From assembly GCF_040954645.1 (NCBI RefSeq), contig NC_092811.1, positions 117,625,343-117,689,342 on the forward strand: DNA of 64,000 bases, written 5' to 3'. This stretch comes from Diabrotica undecimpunctata (taxonomy: Eukaryota; Arthropoda; Insecta; Coleoptera; Chrysomelidae). The notes beneath the pieces are model-generated. The model did no database searches and had not been told where the DNA came from. It saw only the letters and a list, made by a program, of their open reading frames with translations. A program made the translations under genes and the position numbers. Every line of letters begins with the position of its first letter. Position 1 is the first letter of the stretch. Of the stretch, positions 10,917-21,590 are shown piece after piece.

Positions 10917-11385
10917 TACGACACTTAACTATTAACGATTGTTCAATTCAAATTTAAAATATATTAAAAAATTCACTAAAATGTCACAAATAAGGAAATT
11001 ATCAACTCAAAGTTTCTTCAAATCGCTATGATTGGTTGATATTACCAATGATGCCAAGTTTTACAAACAGTTAAGATTATCAGAATATATTTTCTTTTAA
11101 TAAATTAAAAAATTAATGTTTTTCTTTTAATTCCTTGGTTGTGAAATGAGTATATCTAAAAATAGTTTATACTAACTAGGTAATACATTTTTATTTATAA
11201 ATTAAAAATAAATTATACTAAAAATCGAAAGTTATTTCGAAGATTGACTTGAAAATAAAAATAATATGACAGCGTCAAGTTAGAGATTTGTGCCGTTCTT
11301 GTGTTCTATGTGCCATCTTTATTTATACGTCCATGATTAGTATATTATAGTTTATGAGATTGTTTGTATATTAGTATTATGGTTT
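10917..11385. other. AT-rich sequence upstream of THAP gene
   Basis: This lies 5' of the THAP gene on the minus strand and should hold its promoter. I see no clear TATA box or initiator and no other coding signal. Confidence 0.4.
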
Positions 11386-11389
11386 GTTA

Positions 11390-12025
11390 TGTGTTTCAAG
11401 AATTTATGTCCATTTTAAAAAATGAAAAGTAAGTATTCATATATATGTATGTTCCAGCCATTGTTAGTATGTTTAGCTTTTTGAAATTACCTCTATATGA
11501 ATCACTGTATTTCAAGTTAGGTAGAGTTCTGATTGCTCTTTTTTGTAATAGAAAAACCTGTTCAGCGTTACCACTTCCTCCCTAGAAAACTAGTCCAAAT
11601 CGCATTACAGAATGAAAATTTGAAAAATATGCAACTCGTTTACATTTTTTGTCCAAATAATTTCTGTTATTCTGAAAGAGTAGCAGATAGATGCTAACCT
11701 GTTACAGATTTCATTTATATGCACTCCAAAATCTAAATTTTGCTCAATATGTACCCCCAGAAATTTTGTGCTTTGGTTTAGAGTAACCATTTGCAATTGA
11801 ATTGAGAGAGTTTCTGGTAAGGTACTATTATTTGTTTTATTGACTTATTTTGACTATTATATATTTCTGTCCCATACTGCATTTTTCGTGAATCCACAAG
11901 CATTTTATTATACTGACGTTTTGTTTGTTTGTACTCATCTTTATGTTTATTTATATTTTTTTCTGTAACGCATTGGTCAAATAAAAAAGAAATGATACAA
12001 CCCATTGCTTTTCTATATCCCAATT
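11390..12025 (-). pseudogene. Jockey-like LINE remnant
   Basis: Minus-strand reading gives a pre-RT segment (KDEYKQTKRQYNKMLVDSRK, near 11890-11950). A C-terminal RT block follows (STKFLGVHIEQNLDFGVHI, near 11700-11780), then a tail (VFLLQKRAIRTLPNLKY and FKKLNILTMAGTYIYE, near 11420-11560). The fingers and palm with the catalytic YADD are absent, so the copy is internally deleted. The clade is judged from motif style. Confidence 0.75.
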
Positions 12026-12646
12026 TGGTACTAAAAAAAGCTCCTCCCAGTCTTCATCTTGCAGCATATGAGTCTGATAATACTGCCCTATTAAGAAAGA
12101 ACCCCGTATCTCCACTATAGCGAGTTTTGAGAAAAACGCGATTAAAGATTTTTGTTTAATCCCTTGTGCTTTTGGTACAATAATAACACAAAATCATTTA
12201 GGGTAGAGTGTGCAGCATCGTAGTTAACTTTTTTCAAAAAAAAAAAAATTGCAAAATTACTATATGGACATTAGTTATGCGACATACGGGCTAACAAAGC
12301 AAAGAATTATATCAGGTTTGCTTGGCTAAAACCACGTATTATCCAAATTTGTCTTAAGCTTGGGTTTAACTATGTAATTATTATAAAATTTATATAACTG
12401 CCTCGAAAGGCAAAACATTTAAATATTTTAATAATATTTTTTATGAACATTTGTTGAATAAAACATAAGTATTTACGAAAAACGTTTATTTAAAAATACA
12501 AAATGAAAATTATTATTAATCGGAAGTTGGCAATTCTTCCCAAAATTGATGGCGGTTCGCCGGTATAATCTGACCTAAGTTTTTTAATATTTGCTCTTGT
12601 CTCTTCTTAGTCTAGCAATCTTCTTCGTTCTGTCTAGCAATAATTG

Positions 12647-12655
<9 letters not shown>
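12026..12655. other. Decayed intergenic sequence with minus-strand coding traces
   Basis: Two short minus-strand traces look formerly coding: one near 12025-12085 (DEDWEELFLVPNWDIEK) and one near 12505-12620 (RQEQILKNLGQIIPANRHQF). I cannot name the family. The second may belong with the cysteine-rich, coiled-coil remnant at 16016-16330, since the mariner element lies between them on the same strand. An (A)n run is at about 12236-12248. Confidence 0.4.
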
Positions 12656-12722
<67 letters not shown>

Positions 12723-12732
12723 TATATATATA
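12656..12732. repeat. (AT)n microsatellite
   Basis: A nearly pure TA dinucleotide run directly abuts the left end of the mariner element, as expected for an element that targets TA. Confidence 0.95.
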
Positions 12733-13783
12733 CAGGGTGAGTCATGAGGAACTTTACATACTTCTACCATATGTAGAGACCCTCAGGGAGCATATCATGT
12801 GGCCACTAAAAAATGTCAACTCCTCTTCTTTATTAATTAACAGGGTGATTTGTGTAATTGACCATTTATTTCATTTTACTGTAGTGTTTATACGGCTCAT
12901 TTGATTTTGACGTGACAACGTCTTAAATTAGGTTGTGGCTCGGAGTCATTCATGAAAAAGTGTAACGCCCGCTCACGTCTATTACAGTGAGTCACCGAAC
13001 GAGAGAGAGGCCCGCCGGACCGGCGAATGCCTTGCGTCTCTCTCCCACTCAAACATGATCGCTCCGCTGCGCGCGCAGCACTAGAGAATTAGGCGCGTTG
13101 AATCGGTGCGTGCTTCCGTGCTTGTGTCTCTGTCTTTCTCGAGCGTTCTTGGCGTTCAAGACACATTACAGCAGAAACACTTCCTTTCATTTCATATTTC
13201 TCCTATCATCGTCCTATCCTCAACAAAATCACTCAAATAGAAATTAGTTAAGTTTAAGTTTACATGTACAATGTTTTAGTAAACAAAATATATTTCTATA
13301 GTTAAAATTTGTGCAATTCTTATTTTCATTCAATTCCTTGTTCCTATTGTGCAATTTAATAATATTCATATCAATAAATATTCTACCGAGAAAAAGACGT
13401 TGTCACGTAAAATCTTCGCCCGTAAAACCGACTTTACAGGCAACCGATTTTTTTTTAATTTTTGCATAATACAGTACACTACTATCAAGCATTCGACTGG
13501 TATTAGCTAAACTAAAAAATTCCAGGACTGGCTTTGGAAAAATTAATTTAGGGATTCGTATTAAATATTACACCCTGTATATATATTTTTTTTAAATGCA
13601 ATAAGTGATTTTCAAACTACATAAATAGCCAATAAAAACAACATATGCGACAATGTTGTCGCACTTTTATTAAATTTTTAGTGAACGATCAAATCTTACC
13701 AAAAATAGAACAACCATAATGAAGTATCAAATTATAAGGTAATTAATTTAAACAAATGTTATAAATTTCAAACATTTTAATTG
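12732..13783. repeat. Left inverted arm of mariner, interrupted
   Basis: This matches the reverse complement of 15435-15938 except for the foreign block at 12909-13445 and its short flanking duplication. Inside the arm, TTACACCCTGTATA near 13570 is an internal mariner-like end facing the opposite way. Confidence 0.88.
12909..13445. mobile_element. 537-bp insertion in mariner arm, unclassified
   Basis: Comparison with the intact right arm defines both edges: the left arm breaks after ...CATTTGATTTT and resumes with GATTTTTTTTTAATTTT, giving a candidate 6-bp duplication GATTTT. The insert carries the palindromic motif GACGTGACAACGTC near its left edge and the inverse AAGACGTTGTCACGT near 13393-13408. 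A GC-rich block (about 12960-13150, with CGCCGGACCGGCG-like runs) stands out from the AT-rich surroundings. There is no coding potential. A solo LTR or a non-autonomous DNA element are both possible. Confidence 0.7.
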
Positions 13784-13943
13784 AAATGATAAACTGAGTC
13801 ACTGCACAACAAAAAACAGTAACTACTAACAATAACGAAGAACAATTAAAAAAAAAACTAAAAATATGTACATAGTTATGATATGATAAACCCATAAATT
13901 AGAACTGGAAAAGATACAAAAATGGTAACAAAATAAAAATAAT

Positions 13944-14985
13944 TCAAAATAGATTTTCGAAATGGAACCCTGCAGCCTGTACACATTTTTGTTGCCGAAT
14001 TGTTAATTGACGTATTGAATTACGGATACTCTGGGGATCGTTTCTAATAGTATTACAACAATGTATAATTCTATCAATTAATTGTTGTCGGTTATTAATA
14101 TTCACTGCGTAAATTAGTTGCTTCAATCGTCCCCAAATATGGTAATCAACGGGATTGAAATCAGGGGATCTTGAAGGCCACGAAATAGGACCTGCACGTC
14201 CTATCCACCTGTTGCCATAAACATTATTGAGTTGTTGTCTCACTGCCAGTAAAAAGTGTATGGGTGCCCCATCATGCTGAAAATACATCCCTCGGATAGC
14301 AACGTTCGCGTTGGCAAGCAAATTTGGCAAAATATTTTGTAGAAAGTTCAAATAGACCTGCTCTGTTAAAGGACCATCAAAAAAGTGAGGACCTACTAAT
14401 TGGTTATTTATGACACCAATCCACACGTTAACCGAAAACCTTAACTGAGAACGACGTTCTCGAATAGCATGGGGATTTTCTTCTGCCCACACATGTAAAT
14501 TTCGTGAATTATTTATCCCGCCCCTTTTAAATTAAGCTTCATCTGTAAATAGTGTCCTGTATAGCGTTGGTCGATTATTGTTAATCCATCTACAAAATTC
14601 CAACCTATCGATCTCATCTCCAGCATGTAGTCGCTGAACCATTTGAATGTGATATGGGTATAGATTATTTTTTTGTAAGACTCTACTTACTTTTGATTGA
14701 GTAACATTGAGTTCTCGACTTACTTGTCTAGTGCTTATTGTAGGCTTCATAGTAACGGCGTCCATAATGTCATCTTCCTGCGCTTCATCTACATGTCGTT
14801 CTGTTGTTCCACTAGGTAAAGTGCCATTTTCTCGCAAATAATTAAAAACTGACCCAAATGTTGGATGACTGGGAGTTCGACGATTAGGAAATCTCCTGCG
14901 ATATTCTCTACTAGCAGCCCTACCGTTCCCATTACAGAATCCATAAACAAATATTATGTCTTCATAATAGTATGAGAAATATAGA
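13944..14985 (-). pseudogene. mariner-superfamily transposase, one stop
   Basis: The frame reads from about 14985 (EDIIFVYGFCNGNGRAASRE, then FPNRRTPSHPTFG) through a helix-turn-helix (STRQVSRELNVTQSKVSRVL) to the DDE domain. The first catalytic Asp is in LFTDEA, the second in YFQHDGAPIHF, and the last in SPDFNPVDYHIW. There are 41 residues between the second and third Asp, so the spacing is DD41D. An in-frame TAA at 14532-14534, just after FTDEA, is the only break I see. The remaining frame runs to 13944 (AAGFHFENLF). No Met is visible just upstream of the conserved N-terminus, so the true start is uncertain. Active copies of this family would have a sense codon at the TAA. Confidence 0.9.
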
Positions 14986-15434
14986 ATATAGAAAGTAACA
15001 AAAGCTCTACCAAAACTAACACAATGTACTTAACGTAGATATGACAGAAGAAATATGTATTCTTGTACACATAAATAACAATTGACAATGACAATAATGA
15101 CAATGGGTATAAAATATCAAGAAACGTCAAACGGTCAACGCCAACCTTCATTTTAAACTTTTTTAGATTTATTTTTATTTAGTACAGTTGATGCAATGTA
15201 TTATTATTTGACATAAAAAATTTTAATCCTTTACAATCAACAAAAACTAACACATACAAGAGGTTTGACTTTTTAATCAATTTAATTTATTATTTATCGA
15301 AAATAATGCCCCAATACGATCTATGAGTAAAAATTTAAAATTGAAAAACAATTGATTCTATGGTAGAGATAATACAAAGTGACAGTAAAGATGTTAATTT
15401 TCTACGTATTAGATTATGTTGTAGGAACTAATTT

Positions 15435-15938
15435 TAATTAAAATGTTTGAAATTTATAACATGTGTTTAAATTAATACCTTATAATTTGATACTTCATTA
15501 TGGTGGTTCTATTTTTCGTAAGATTTGATCGTACACTAAAAATTTAATAAAAGTGCGACAACATTGTCGCATATGTCGTTTTCATTGGCTATTTATGTAG
15601 TTTGAAAATCACTTATTGCATTTAAAAAAAAATTATACAGGGTGTAATATTTAATACGAATCCCTAAATTAATTTTTCCAAAGCCAGTCCTGGAATTTTT
15701 TAGTTTAGCTAATACCAGTCGAATGCTTGATAGTAGTGTACTGTATTATGCAAAAATTAAAAAAATCAAATGAGCCGTATAAACACTACAGTAAAATGAA
15801 ATAAATGGTCAATTACACAAATCACCCTGTTAATTAATAAAGAAGAGGAGTTGACATTTTTTAGTGGCCACATGATATGCTCCCTGAGGGACTTTACATA
15901 TGGTAGAAGTATGTAAAGTTCCTCATGACTCACCCTGT
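15435..15938. repeat. Right inverted arm of mariner, intact
   Basis: This is the uninterrupted counterpart of the left arm. The segment from TATACAGGGTGTAA (near 15637) to the outer end is about 300 bp, bounded at both ends by mariner-like CAGGGTG termini. The arm may therefore be a captured small element. Confidence 0.88.
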
Positions 15939-15974
15939 GTCAGGGTGAGTGAAAAATAATGTGTATATAAATAA

Positions 15975-16015
15975 TCAATTATATATATATATATATAATT
16001 GATTATTTATAGATA
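15975..16015. repeat. Palindrome around a short (AT)n
   Basis: ATAAATAATCAATTATATAT... is followed by its own inverse ...ATAATTGATTATTTAT, giving an arm of about 16 bp either side of a TA run. The left flank of the mariner at about 12645-12656 also has TAATTGATTATATA. Confidence 0.85.
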
Positions 16016-16330
16016 ATGTAACACATTATTTTTGTCTCTTACTTCACCTAACAATTCCTTTAAATACTTGTTTTCCAATTCTAGTCATTCAATTTTTTGA
16101 TCGGCATTTCGTGGTAAACTAACGTCACTTTTACAGCAAATGATTTTATTTCCATTTTCTACGATAATTTTGACTTTTGCCCGTTCAGCATAACTTTTAT
16201 GACAAATAGAAAAACATATTTTACACACATATACTGCACACGATTTATTACAGCATTTCATTACTAGGTACATTTTCTTTCGGTAAAGATGACGAACCGT
16301 CATGATCGGCCGCCGTTACTGGATCTTCTA
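16016..16330 (-). pseudogene. Cysteine-rich plus coiled-coil protein fragment
   Basis: On the minus strand a frame (start near 16303) reads MKCCNKSCAVYVCKICFSIC followed by HKSY, then NGNKIICCKSD, a stop, and LELENKYLKELLGEVRDKNN. A second frame upstream contains AIEDPVTAADHDGSSSLPKE and shifts into the cysteine-rich part. Closely spaced Cys/His pairs followed by a leucine-rich coiled coil recall ORF1 or PHD-like proteins of insect retroelements, but I cannot assign a family. It is broken by a stop, a frameshift and probably by the mariner insertion. Confidence 0.5.
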
Positions 16331-16461
16331 TTGCAAGGAGTACCTTTGGTAAGTACAACTAAATATGGATATCAATATTCTAATAGGACATATTCCACAA
16401 TTTTTTAGATTTAGCGTTTTAAACAAATATTGTTCCAATAGGTCTTATTCCACCTATATAT

Positions 16462-16716
16462 CTAAATATATCGTAAGAAAGATTTAACTGAAAATATTTT
16501 TTTCGCGCCTATTCTAATATTATGTTGTAAACAAAACCGCTTATTTTTATTTTTCGAATAGGGTGTATACCTCAGTCGCTCCAGTGATTTCATAAGATGA
16601 GTGGTGGCAGTTACAGTGTGTTGCATAGAATAATCAAAACCTATATTTAAAGTGTCTGTTTTTTCAAGATGTCGAAGATAAGTTACATTTTGATGTATAT
16701 TATTTTCATTAAGCAT
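16462..16716 (-). other. Unidentified ORF, possible exon
   Basis: An 84-codon frame starts at 16716 (MLNENNIHQNVTYLRHLEK) and includes TATTHLMKSLERLRYTP. GTATAC near 16565 could be a splice donor after LERLR. I do not recognise it. It lies upstream of and on the same strand as the cysteine-rich fragment, so both could have belonged to one gene or element. Confidence 0.3.
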
Positions 16717-16759
16717 GTTAATTTACTGTCCTGAGAACAGAAAAGGTTATATGTTTTGC

Positions 16760-17090
16760 ACATGACCACCTACACTGGAAAACAGAGAAGCTACACAAAA
16801 AATCCATCCAGGAGAAAGGGATCATTTGAATACTATTTAAAAATTAATGACAGGAAACATCAGGTGGGCAAGTAAATATTTCTTGGTACGTTAGGTATAA
16901 AAGAACGTATAGTGAGACACTGTGTCAATGAAGGGTCTGTGTTTGGAACACAAAGTAATCAGGACGACATAAACAAAAATAGACTAAGAAAAAAAATACA
17001 TCAGCACATTCAGTAGAACAAAATAGAAATCTAGGACAGTTGCGTCTATTTCTTGATAGTTTGCCCAAAATTGAAGGCCACTTCTTCTTA
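16760..17090 (+). pseudogene. Transposase-like N-terminal fragment, family unnamed
   Basis: The plus strand has YTKNPSRRKGSFEYYLKIND followed by FLGTLGIKERIVRHCVNEG, then a basic stretch and LDSLPKIEGHF-like residues in another frame near 17050-17090. I associate this arrangement with a family of insect transposase-like proteins seen in many copies, but I cannot name it. Stops and frameshifts are present. A LINE in the opposite orientation begins right after it. Confidence 0.45.
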
Positions 17091-17094
17091 ACGT

Positions 17095-18085
17095 GCCCTA
17101 TCAAGTCCCCTTGACGTTGGCGATTAACATGGCGAAACTGTCTCTGTCTTGAGCTATTCTAAAGAGTTGCTCAGCTTTCCTCATTCCTGTCCACTCCCTA
17201 ATATTCTTCAACCAAGAGGCCTGCTTTCTACCAATTCCTTTGCGTCCTTCGATTTTACCCATCATAATAGGTTGAAGAATATTATATCGGTCTCCCCTTA
17301 CTACGTGTCCAAAATAGGCCATCTTTCTACATTTGATGTTATCAAGCAGCTCGCGAGCAGCATTTGCTCTCTCAAGGACTGCCACATTTGTCAGCATAGC
17401 CGTCCATGGAATTTTTAGTATACGTCTGTGCAGCCACATTTCAAAGGCCTCCAGACGATTAATGGTGGATATTTTTAATGTCCATGCTTCGACACCGTAT
17501 AAGAGGACTGACCAAATGTAGCATTTAACCATGCGCTTTCGAAGTTGAAGTTGCAAGTTATCATTACAGAAGAATGACTTCATTTTTTAAAATGTCGTGC
17601 GGGCTATCTCGATTCTACGTTTTATCTCTTAATCTGGATCTAGTTGTTCAGTAATATGGCAACCAAGATAATTAAAACTGGACACTCTTTGAATTATATG
17701 ACCATCAACATATAATCGTGCATCTTGATGTGCTAAACGGCTAAACACCATGTGTTTTGTTTTTGAACAGTTTATGTTTAGGCCAAACTCTCTTCCCACT
17801 GTATCAATAGCATTTAAAAGGTATTGTAATCCATTCATGTCATCACTTAAAATAACTGTATCGTCTGCATATCTGATTGTATTTAACAGAATTCCATTAA
17901 CTTTCACGTCCCATTCCAAATTATGCAGCGCTTCTTTAAATATTCTATCTGAATATAAATTAAATAACAGTGGGCATAGTATACAACCCTGTCTGACACC
18001 TCTTTGTATTTTACATATTTCTGTTGATTTTACGTTTATGTGAGCTGTCGCTGTTTGACGTCAGTATAACTTTCCTATTGTAACC
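17095..18085 (-). pseudogene. 5'-truncated LINE (RTE-like)
   Basis: Starting near 18085 (GKLYWRQTATAHINVKS), the reverse transcriptase reads GVRQGCILCPLLFNLYSD, then IRYADDTVILSDDMN with an intact YADD near 17860, then SFNYLGCHIT. The C-terminal ORF at 17583-17101 has WSVLLYGVEAWTLK, RLEAFEMWLHRRILKIPW and YFGHVVRGDRYNILQPIM. Stops lie near 17629 and 17585. The endonuclease and first part of the RT are missing, the usual 5' truncation. Confidence 0.88.
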
Positions 18086-19380
18086 GTTTCAAAAGATTTA
18101 AAAGAAAATCATTATAAATTTCGATTATATTTTTTTTAAATAAAACTAGTAACCCCATCTATCTGTCAAGTACCTACCTGTAGCCGACTCAAGGATTCTT
18201 CTGTAATTCCCAAATATATCCGGTAGATGAGCATATTTTTCAACTTGTCACTCACGCCCAATTTCCAGAATCAGGCGCCATGATAGCGCTTCGCACTTTT
18301 CTGTTAAGACCGTCCAACCGTTAAGACGTGTTTCCAAAGTGGGTCTCAATTTCAGAGGTGAGCTAAGCAATCCTTTTCTTGTTCATATTTCAGATAGATA
18401 TTTATTTTTTTAGACCCTTATTGGAGAGGCTATAATGCTGATATTATATTTCTAATACTCGTCGCAAGATAGTATTGCTATGGAGTTATTCCAGATCATG
18501 GCCCAGTAGCATTATCTTTTTATGGAATCCCTAACCCCTCTTATCTAGGATGGTGGTGATTTAATATAGTACGTAGCTGAATCAATGGTTTATTTGGTGA
18601 CTGATTAAATAAGAAGAGAAACAGAGCAGATTAAGGCTGTACCAATTTTTATTATACCTACTTTCAAGACAACAGAAATGATTATGAACTCAAAAAAAAA
18701 ATGAAAATATAGTGAAGTGTTCTAATTTAATTTAAAGGTTTATTTTCTTCATTGTTCCTAGTTGATAAATAACTATATTATTTTCAATGTAAACAAATTT
18801 CGAAATTTGGGGTTAATATATATATATATATATACATTCATTTTCTTTATAACCAATTCTTAATTTAATACGATACAAAGATTTTTTGTTTATGATAATG
18901 TTAACATAAAATAATATTTTGGAATCCCTTTGGGATGACGTAACTTTTAATGTTTTCTTTTTGTTCATTACTAAGAAATAATAAAGAATAGTTTTCTTGT
19001 AAACTTTCAATAAATCTTAATTTTTTTTGCTCTTCCCCTTCGAGGATAAACCAGGGGTGGCGTCCAATTATAAATTATAATTTCATATTATCTAATTGTG
19101 CTTGAATTTAAGATACGATATAGTTTCTATATGTTTAAGAAAACCCCGCTCAATTCTCTTCGACAGTGAGCGATTCAGGCCTTGTATATATCATTGTAGC
19201 ACGGCAGTGTTACACTATGAATCGTATGTCTTGACTAACAACTCCTTTAACTTTTAATATTGTAATTAATTTGTGATGCTGTACTCGATGAAAGCCACTA
19301 CTGTCGCAAAAAGTCGAAGACAAAAAGTCGAGCTAAAAAAAGTGGCAGAAAACTAAGGAGGTAGCTCACCTTACCTACTA
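18086..19380. other. Intergenic sequence, no gene seen
   Basis: About 1.3 kb of AT-rich DNA with a short (AT)n at about 18816-18835. No coding frame, RNA gene or clear element end was recognised. A slightly more GC-rich part lies near 18270-18370. Confidence 0.45.
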
Positions 19381-19384
19381 CAAA

Positions 19385-19735
19385 ATGATTAGAAATTATA
19401 CAACATTAGCATGTGAGAATGAAAGAAAAAGCTTTCTTTCAACAAAAACTTCATGTGGGTAGGATAACAAATACTTGGAAAAATTTACAACTCATTAATA
19501 TTGGTAAGAATGAACACACAATTCAAGAAACATTTAAAGAACCCTATGAGATTAATCAGTACTACACATCATGCATCCTATATCTAACAATCAATCAAAA
19601 TACAATTGACAATTATTTAAATACTGTACCTAATCAGGAACAATTCACCTTTACACCAGTATCTTGTGATCTGGTGCAAAATTTGTTATATACTATTAAA
19701 TCTAAAGCTTTGTAGCCGATTCACCAAATAATTTG
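19385..19735 (+). pseudogene. Jockey-like LINE fragment (pre-RT)
   Basis: The frame from 19413 (FFQQKLHVGRITNTWKNLQL, then FTFTPVSCDLVQNLLYTIKS) matches the linker between endonuclease and reverse transcriptase in Jockey-type elements, where TWK, a variable linker and an F-x-P-V...IKSKA-like block are usual. Only about 100 codons remain. Confidence 0.65.
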
Positions 19736-19779
19736 CGAAATTTATTATTTTCGGTTTCATAATTAATTTTTCATAAATT

Positions 19780-21140
19780 GATTTTTGTGAGTGTGAGAAA
19801 GTTGTTGATCTTACTGTGCAATATGAGTGGAAAAAGTGAATAGAATATTAAAAGGTTGGTTCAGATTTAGGTGTTGGAGAAGTAACTGTTGGAGATTGAA
19901 AGCGTAAACAGAATTAAATCGAACAGTGGGTCAATCGAAGTGTGAGTGGTGAGAGTGGATTGGTGCGGACAAACATGAAGAAAGGAAACCATGAACAAAC
20001 TTCTGAGGCATTGTTCCTGTGGTTTTCACAAATGAAACGATTTGGAAGCCCGATAAGTGGTCCAAGCAAAAAGCTATTGAATTCCACAGGAAGTTTATGG
20101 ATGCAGTAGAAAACTTTTGTGCTAGAGAGGGATGGATTGACTCATGAAAGAAAAAATATGGGATCCGACAATTGAATATTTACGGCGAAAAACTTTCTGC
20201 TAAAATACAAGACAATATCCTTAGAGATGGACTGACTATAAGGATAATGTCTTGTAAGAAAATACTAGCTGGTAAAAATGAAGAAACTGCCCCAGGTTAC
20301 CAGAAAAGCAAAGAGAGAATGACAATTATGATCTGCAACAATGCTTCTACTTCATTGAAATTAAGACCTCTTTTAATAGGAAAATCCAAAAATCCAAGGA
20401 CATTCAAAAATATTCAACGCAATGCATAGATGGACATTTTTAAGAACTGGTTTTTAACGACTTTGTACCAGTCATTGAGACCTGTCTAAAAAACAAAAAT
20501 CTGCCTCCGAAACCTTCTTTTTTTGTTGGACAACGCAAGATCCCACCCAGCCGCGAGTAAATTGATTAATGGTGACATAAGAATTGTGTTTCTTCCACCC
20601 AACGTGACGTCTTTTCATCCAACCCCTAAACCAAGGCGTTATAGAAGCAATGAAGATGAATTATCGGCGGAGGCTTCTTCAGGTACTGCTCAACAGGCTG
20701 GATGAAGGGCTGAGTGTAATTGACGCACTTTAGAAGGTCACGGTTAAATATGTTTGCTATTGGATTGCATCTGCATGGGACGACGTAAAAGTGTTCACTA
20801 TTTAAAAATCATGGAAAAAATTCCAGATAGAAAACAAAATACTGGACCTTTAATGGAGATGAAGAAATGGAACTGACAGATAAGGCAATTTCCGATCTAG
20901 TTCTAAACATCCACCATGAAGAAAAAGAAGATATCGATGAGATAACTTTCTTATTCCGATGGATTTCTTATTCCAATGGATTAAAGGCACTTGAAGCAGC
21001 TCTCGCATATATCGAGAAGCAAGAGGAATCGACGTCAGTAGACGTCCCTCATTTTTAACGTTGGCGCAATATCGCCGTCTCAAAAAGAGGAATGAAGCTT
21101 ACGTAAAAATCAATCAAGATCTTTTTAAACAGTAATATTA
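19780..21140 (+). pseudogene. pogo/Tigger (jerky-like) transposase remnant
   Basis: Frameshifted pieces follow the order of a Tigger-type transposase. A DNA-binding part lies near 19790-19960 (KVVDLTVQYEW, GSDLGVGEVTVGD), then EALFLWFSQMKRFGSPISGP near 20010. The catalytic part has ERMTIMICNNASTSLKLRPL and LLIGKSKNPRTFKN near 20310-20410, and LLDNARSHPAA with INGDIRIVFLPPNVTS near 20520-20610. The C-terminal helix reads QGVIEAMKMNYRRRLL, and the tail has NGLKALEAALAYIEKQEEST near 20970. The first Asp motif region is altered (ICNNAS), and stops and shifts occur throughout. Confidence 0.82.
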
Positions 21141-21169
21141 TTAATGCAAATATTTTTATCTTTTATATA

Positions 21170-21300
21170 GTCATAGTCATACTTTATTGATCCTTTAAGA
21201 CATTCAAAATAAATGTAAAGGATACCCCACTACAGAATTCAGTATAAAAAACATTAATGTGTATAATACAATATTCACAGTGTAACAAAATTGACAAAAC

Positions 21301-21367
<67 letters not shown>

Positions 21368-21590
21368 TAAAACATTTTTACAAGTAAAATATGAAGCTAT
21401 TGCAGTTTGTCCTCAAGATATTCATTTATAGAATAATATGCTTTTCTTAAGAGTAAATCTTTAACATTTTTTTTAAATTTAGAGGAAAGTGGTATTTCTT
21501 TTACAGTTTTTGGCAAATGATTGTATAATGTCAGTCCCATATATCTGAAGCTACTACAGATAACATAAGGAATACGACATAGACCTATAT
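21170..21590 (-). pseudogene. Jockey-like LINE 3' end
   Basis: On the minus strand near 21585-21400 the C-terminus reads YMGLTLYNHLPKTVKEIPLS, FKKNVKDLLLRKAYYSINEY, LEDKLQ and stop. A 3' UTR follows with a 59-bp (AT)n at 21303-21361 and an end near 21175 carrying TATGAC-like repeats. Confidence 0.7.
21303..21361. repeat. (AT)n microsatellite in LINE 3' UTR
   Basis: A pure TA dinucleotide run within the untranslated tail of the LINE remnant on the minus strand. Confidence 0.95.

Larger units (their letters stand above)
12731..15938 (-). mobile_element. mariner-superfamily element with long inverted arms
   Basis: The element begins TACAGGGTGAGTCATGAGG and ends with the inverse, CCTCATGACTCACCCTGT. 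Its arms match in inverted orientation over about 504 bp (right arm 15435-15938; left arm 12732-13783 less a 537-bp insertion). The minus strand between the arms encodes a Tc1/mariner-family transposase. The left flank is TA-rich. The right flank does not show a clean TA, so that end of the target duplication is mutated or mis-set. Confidence 0.88.
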
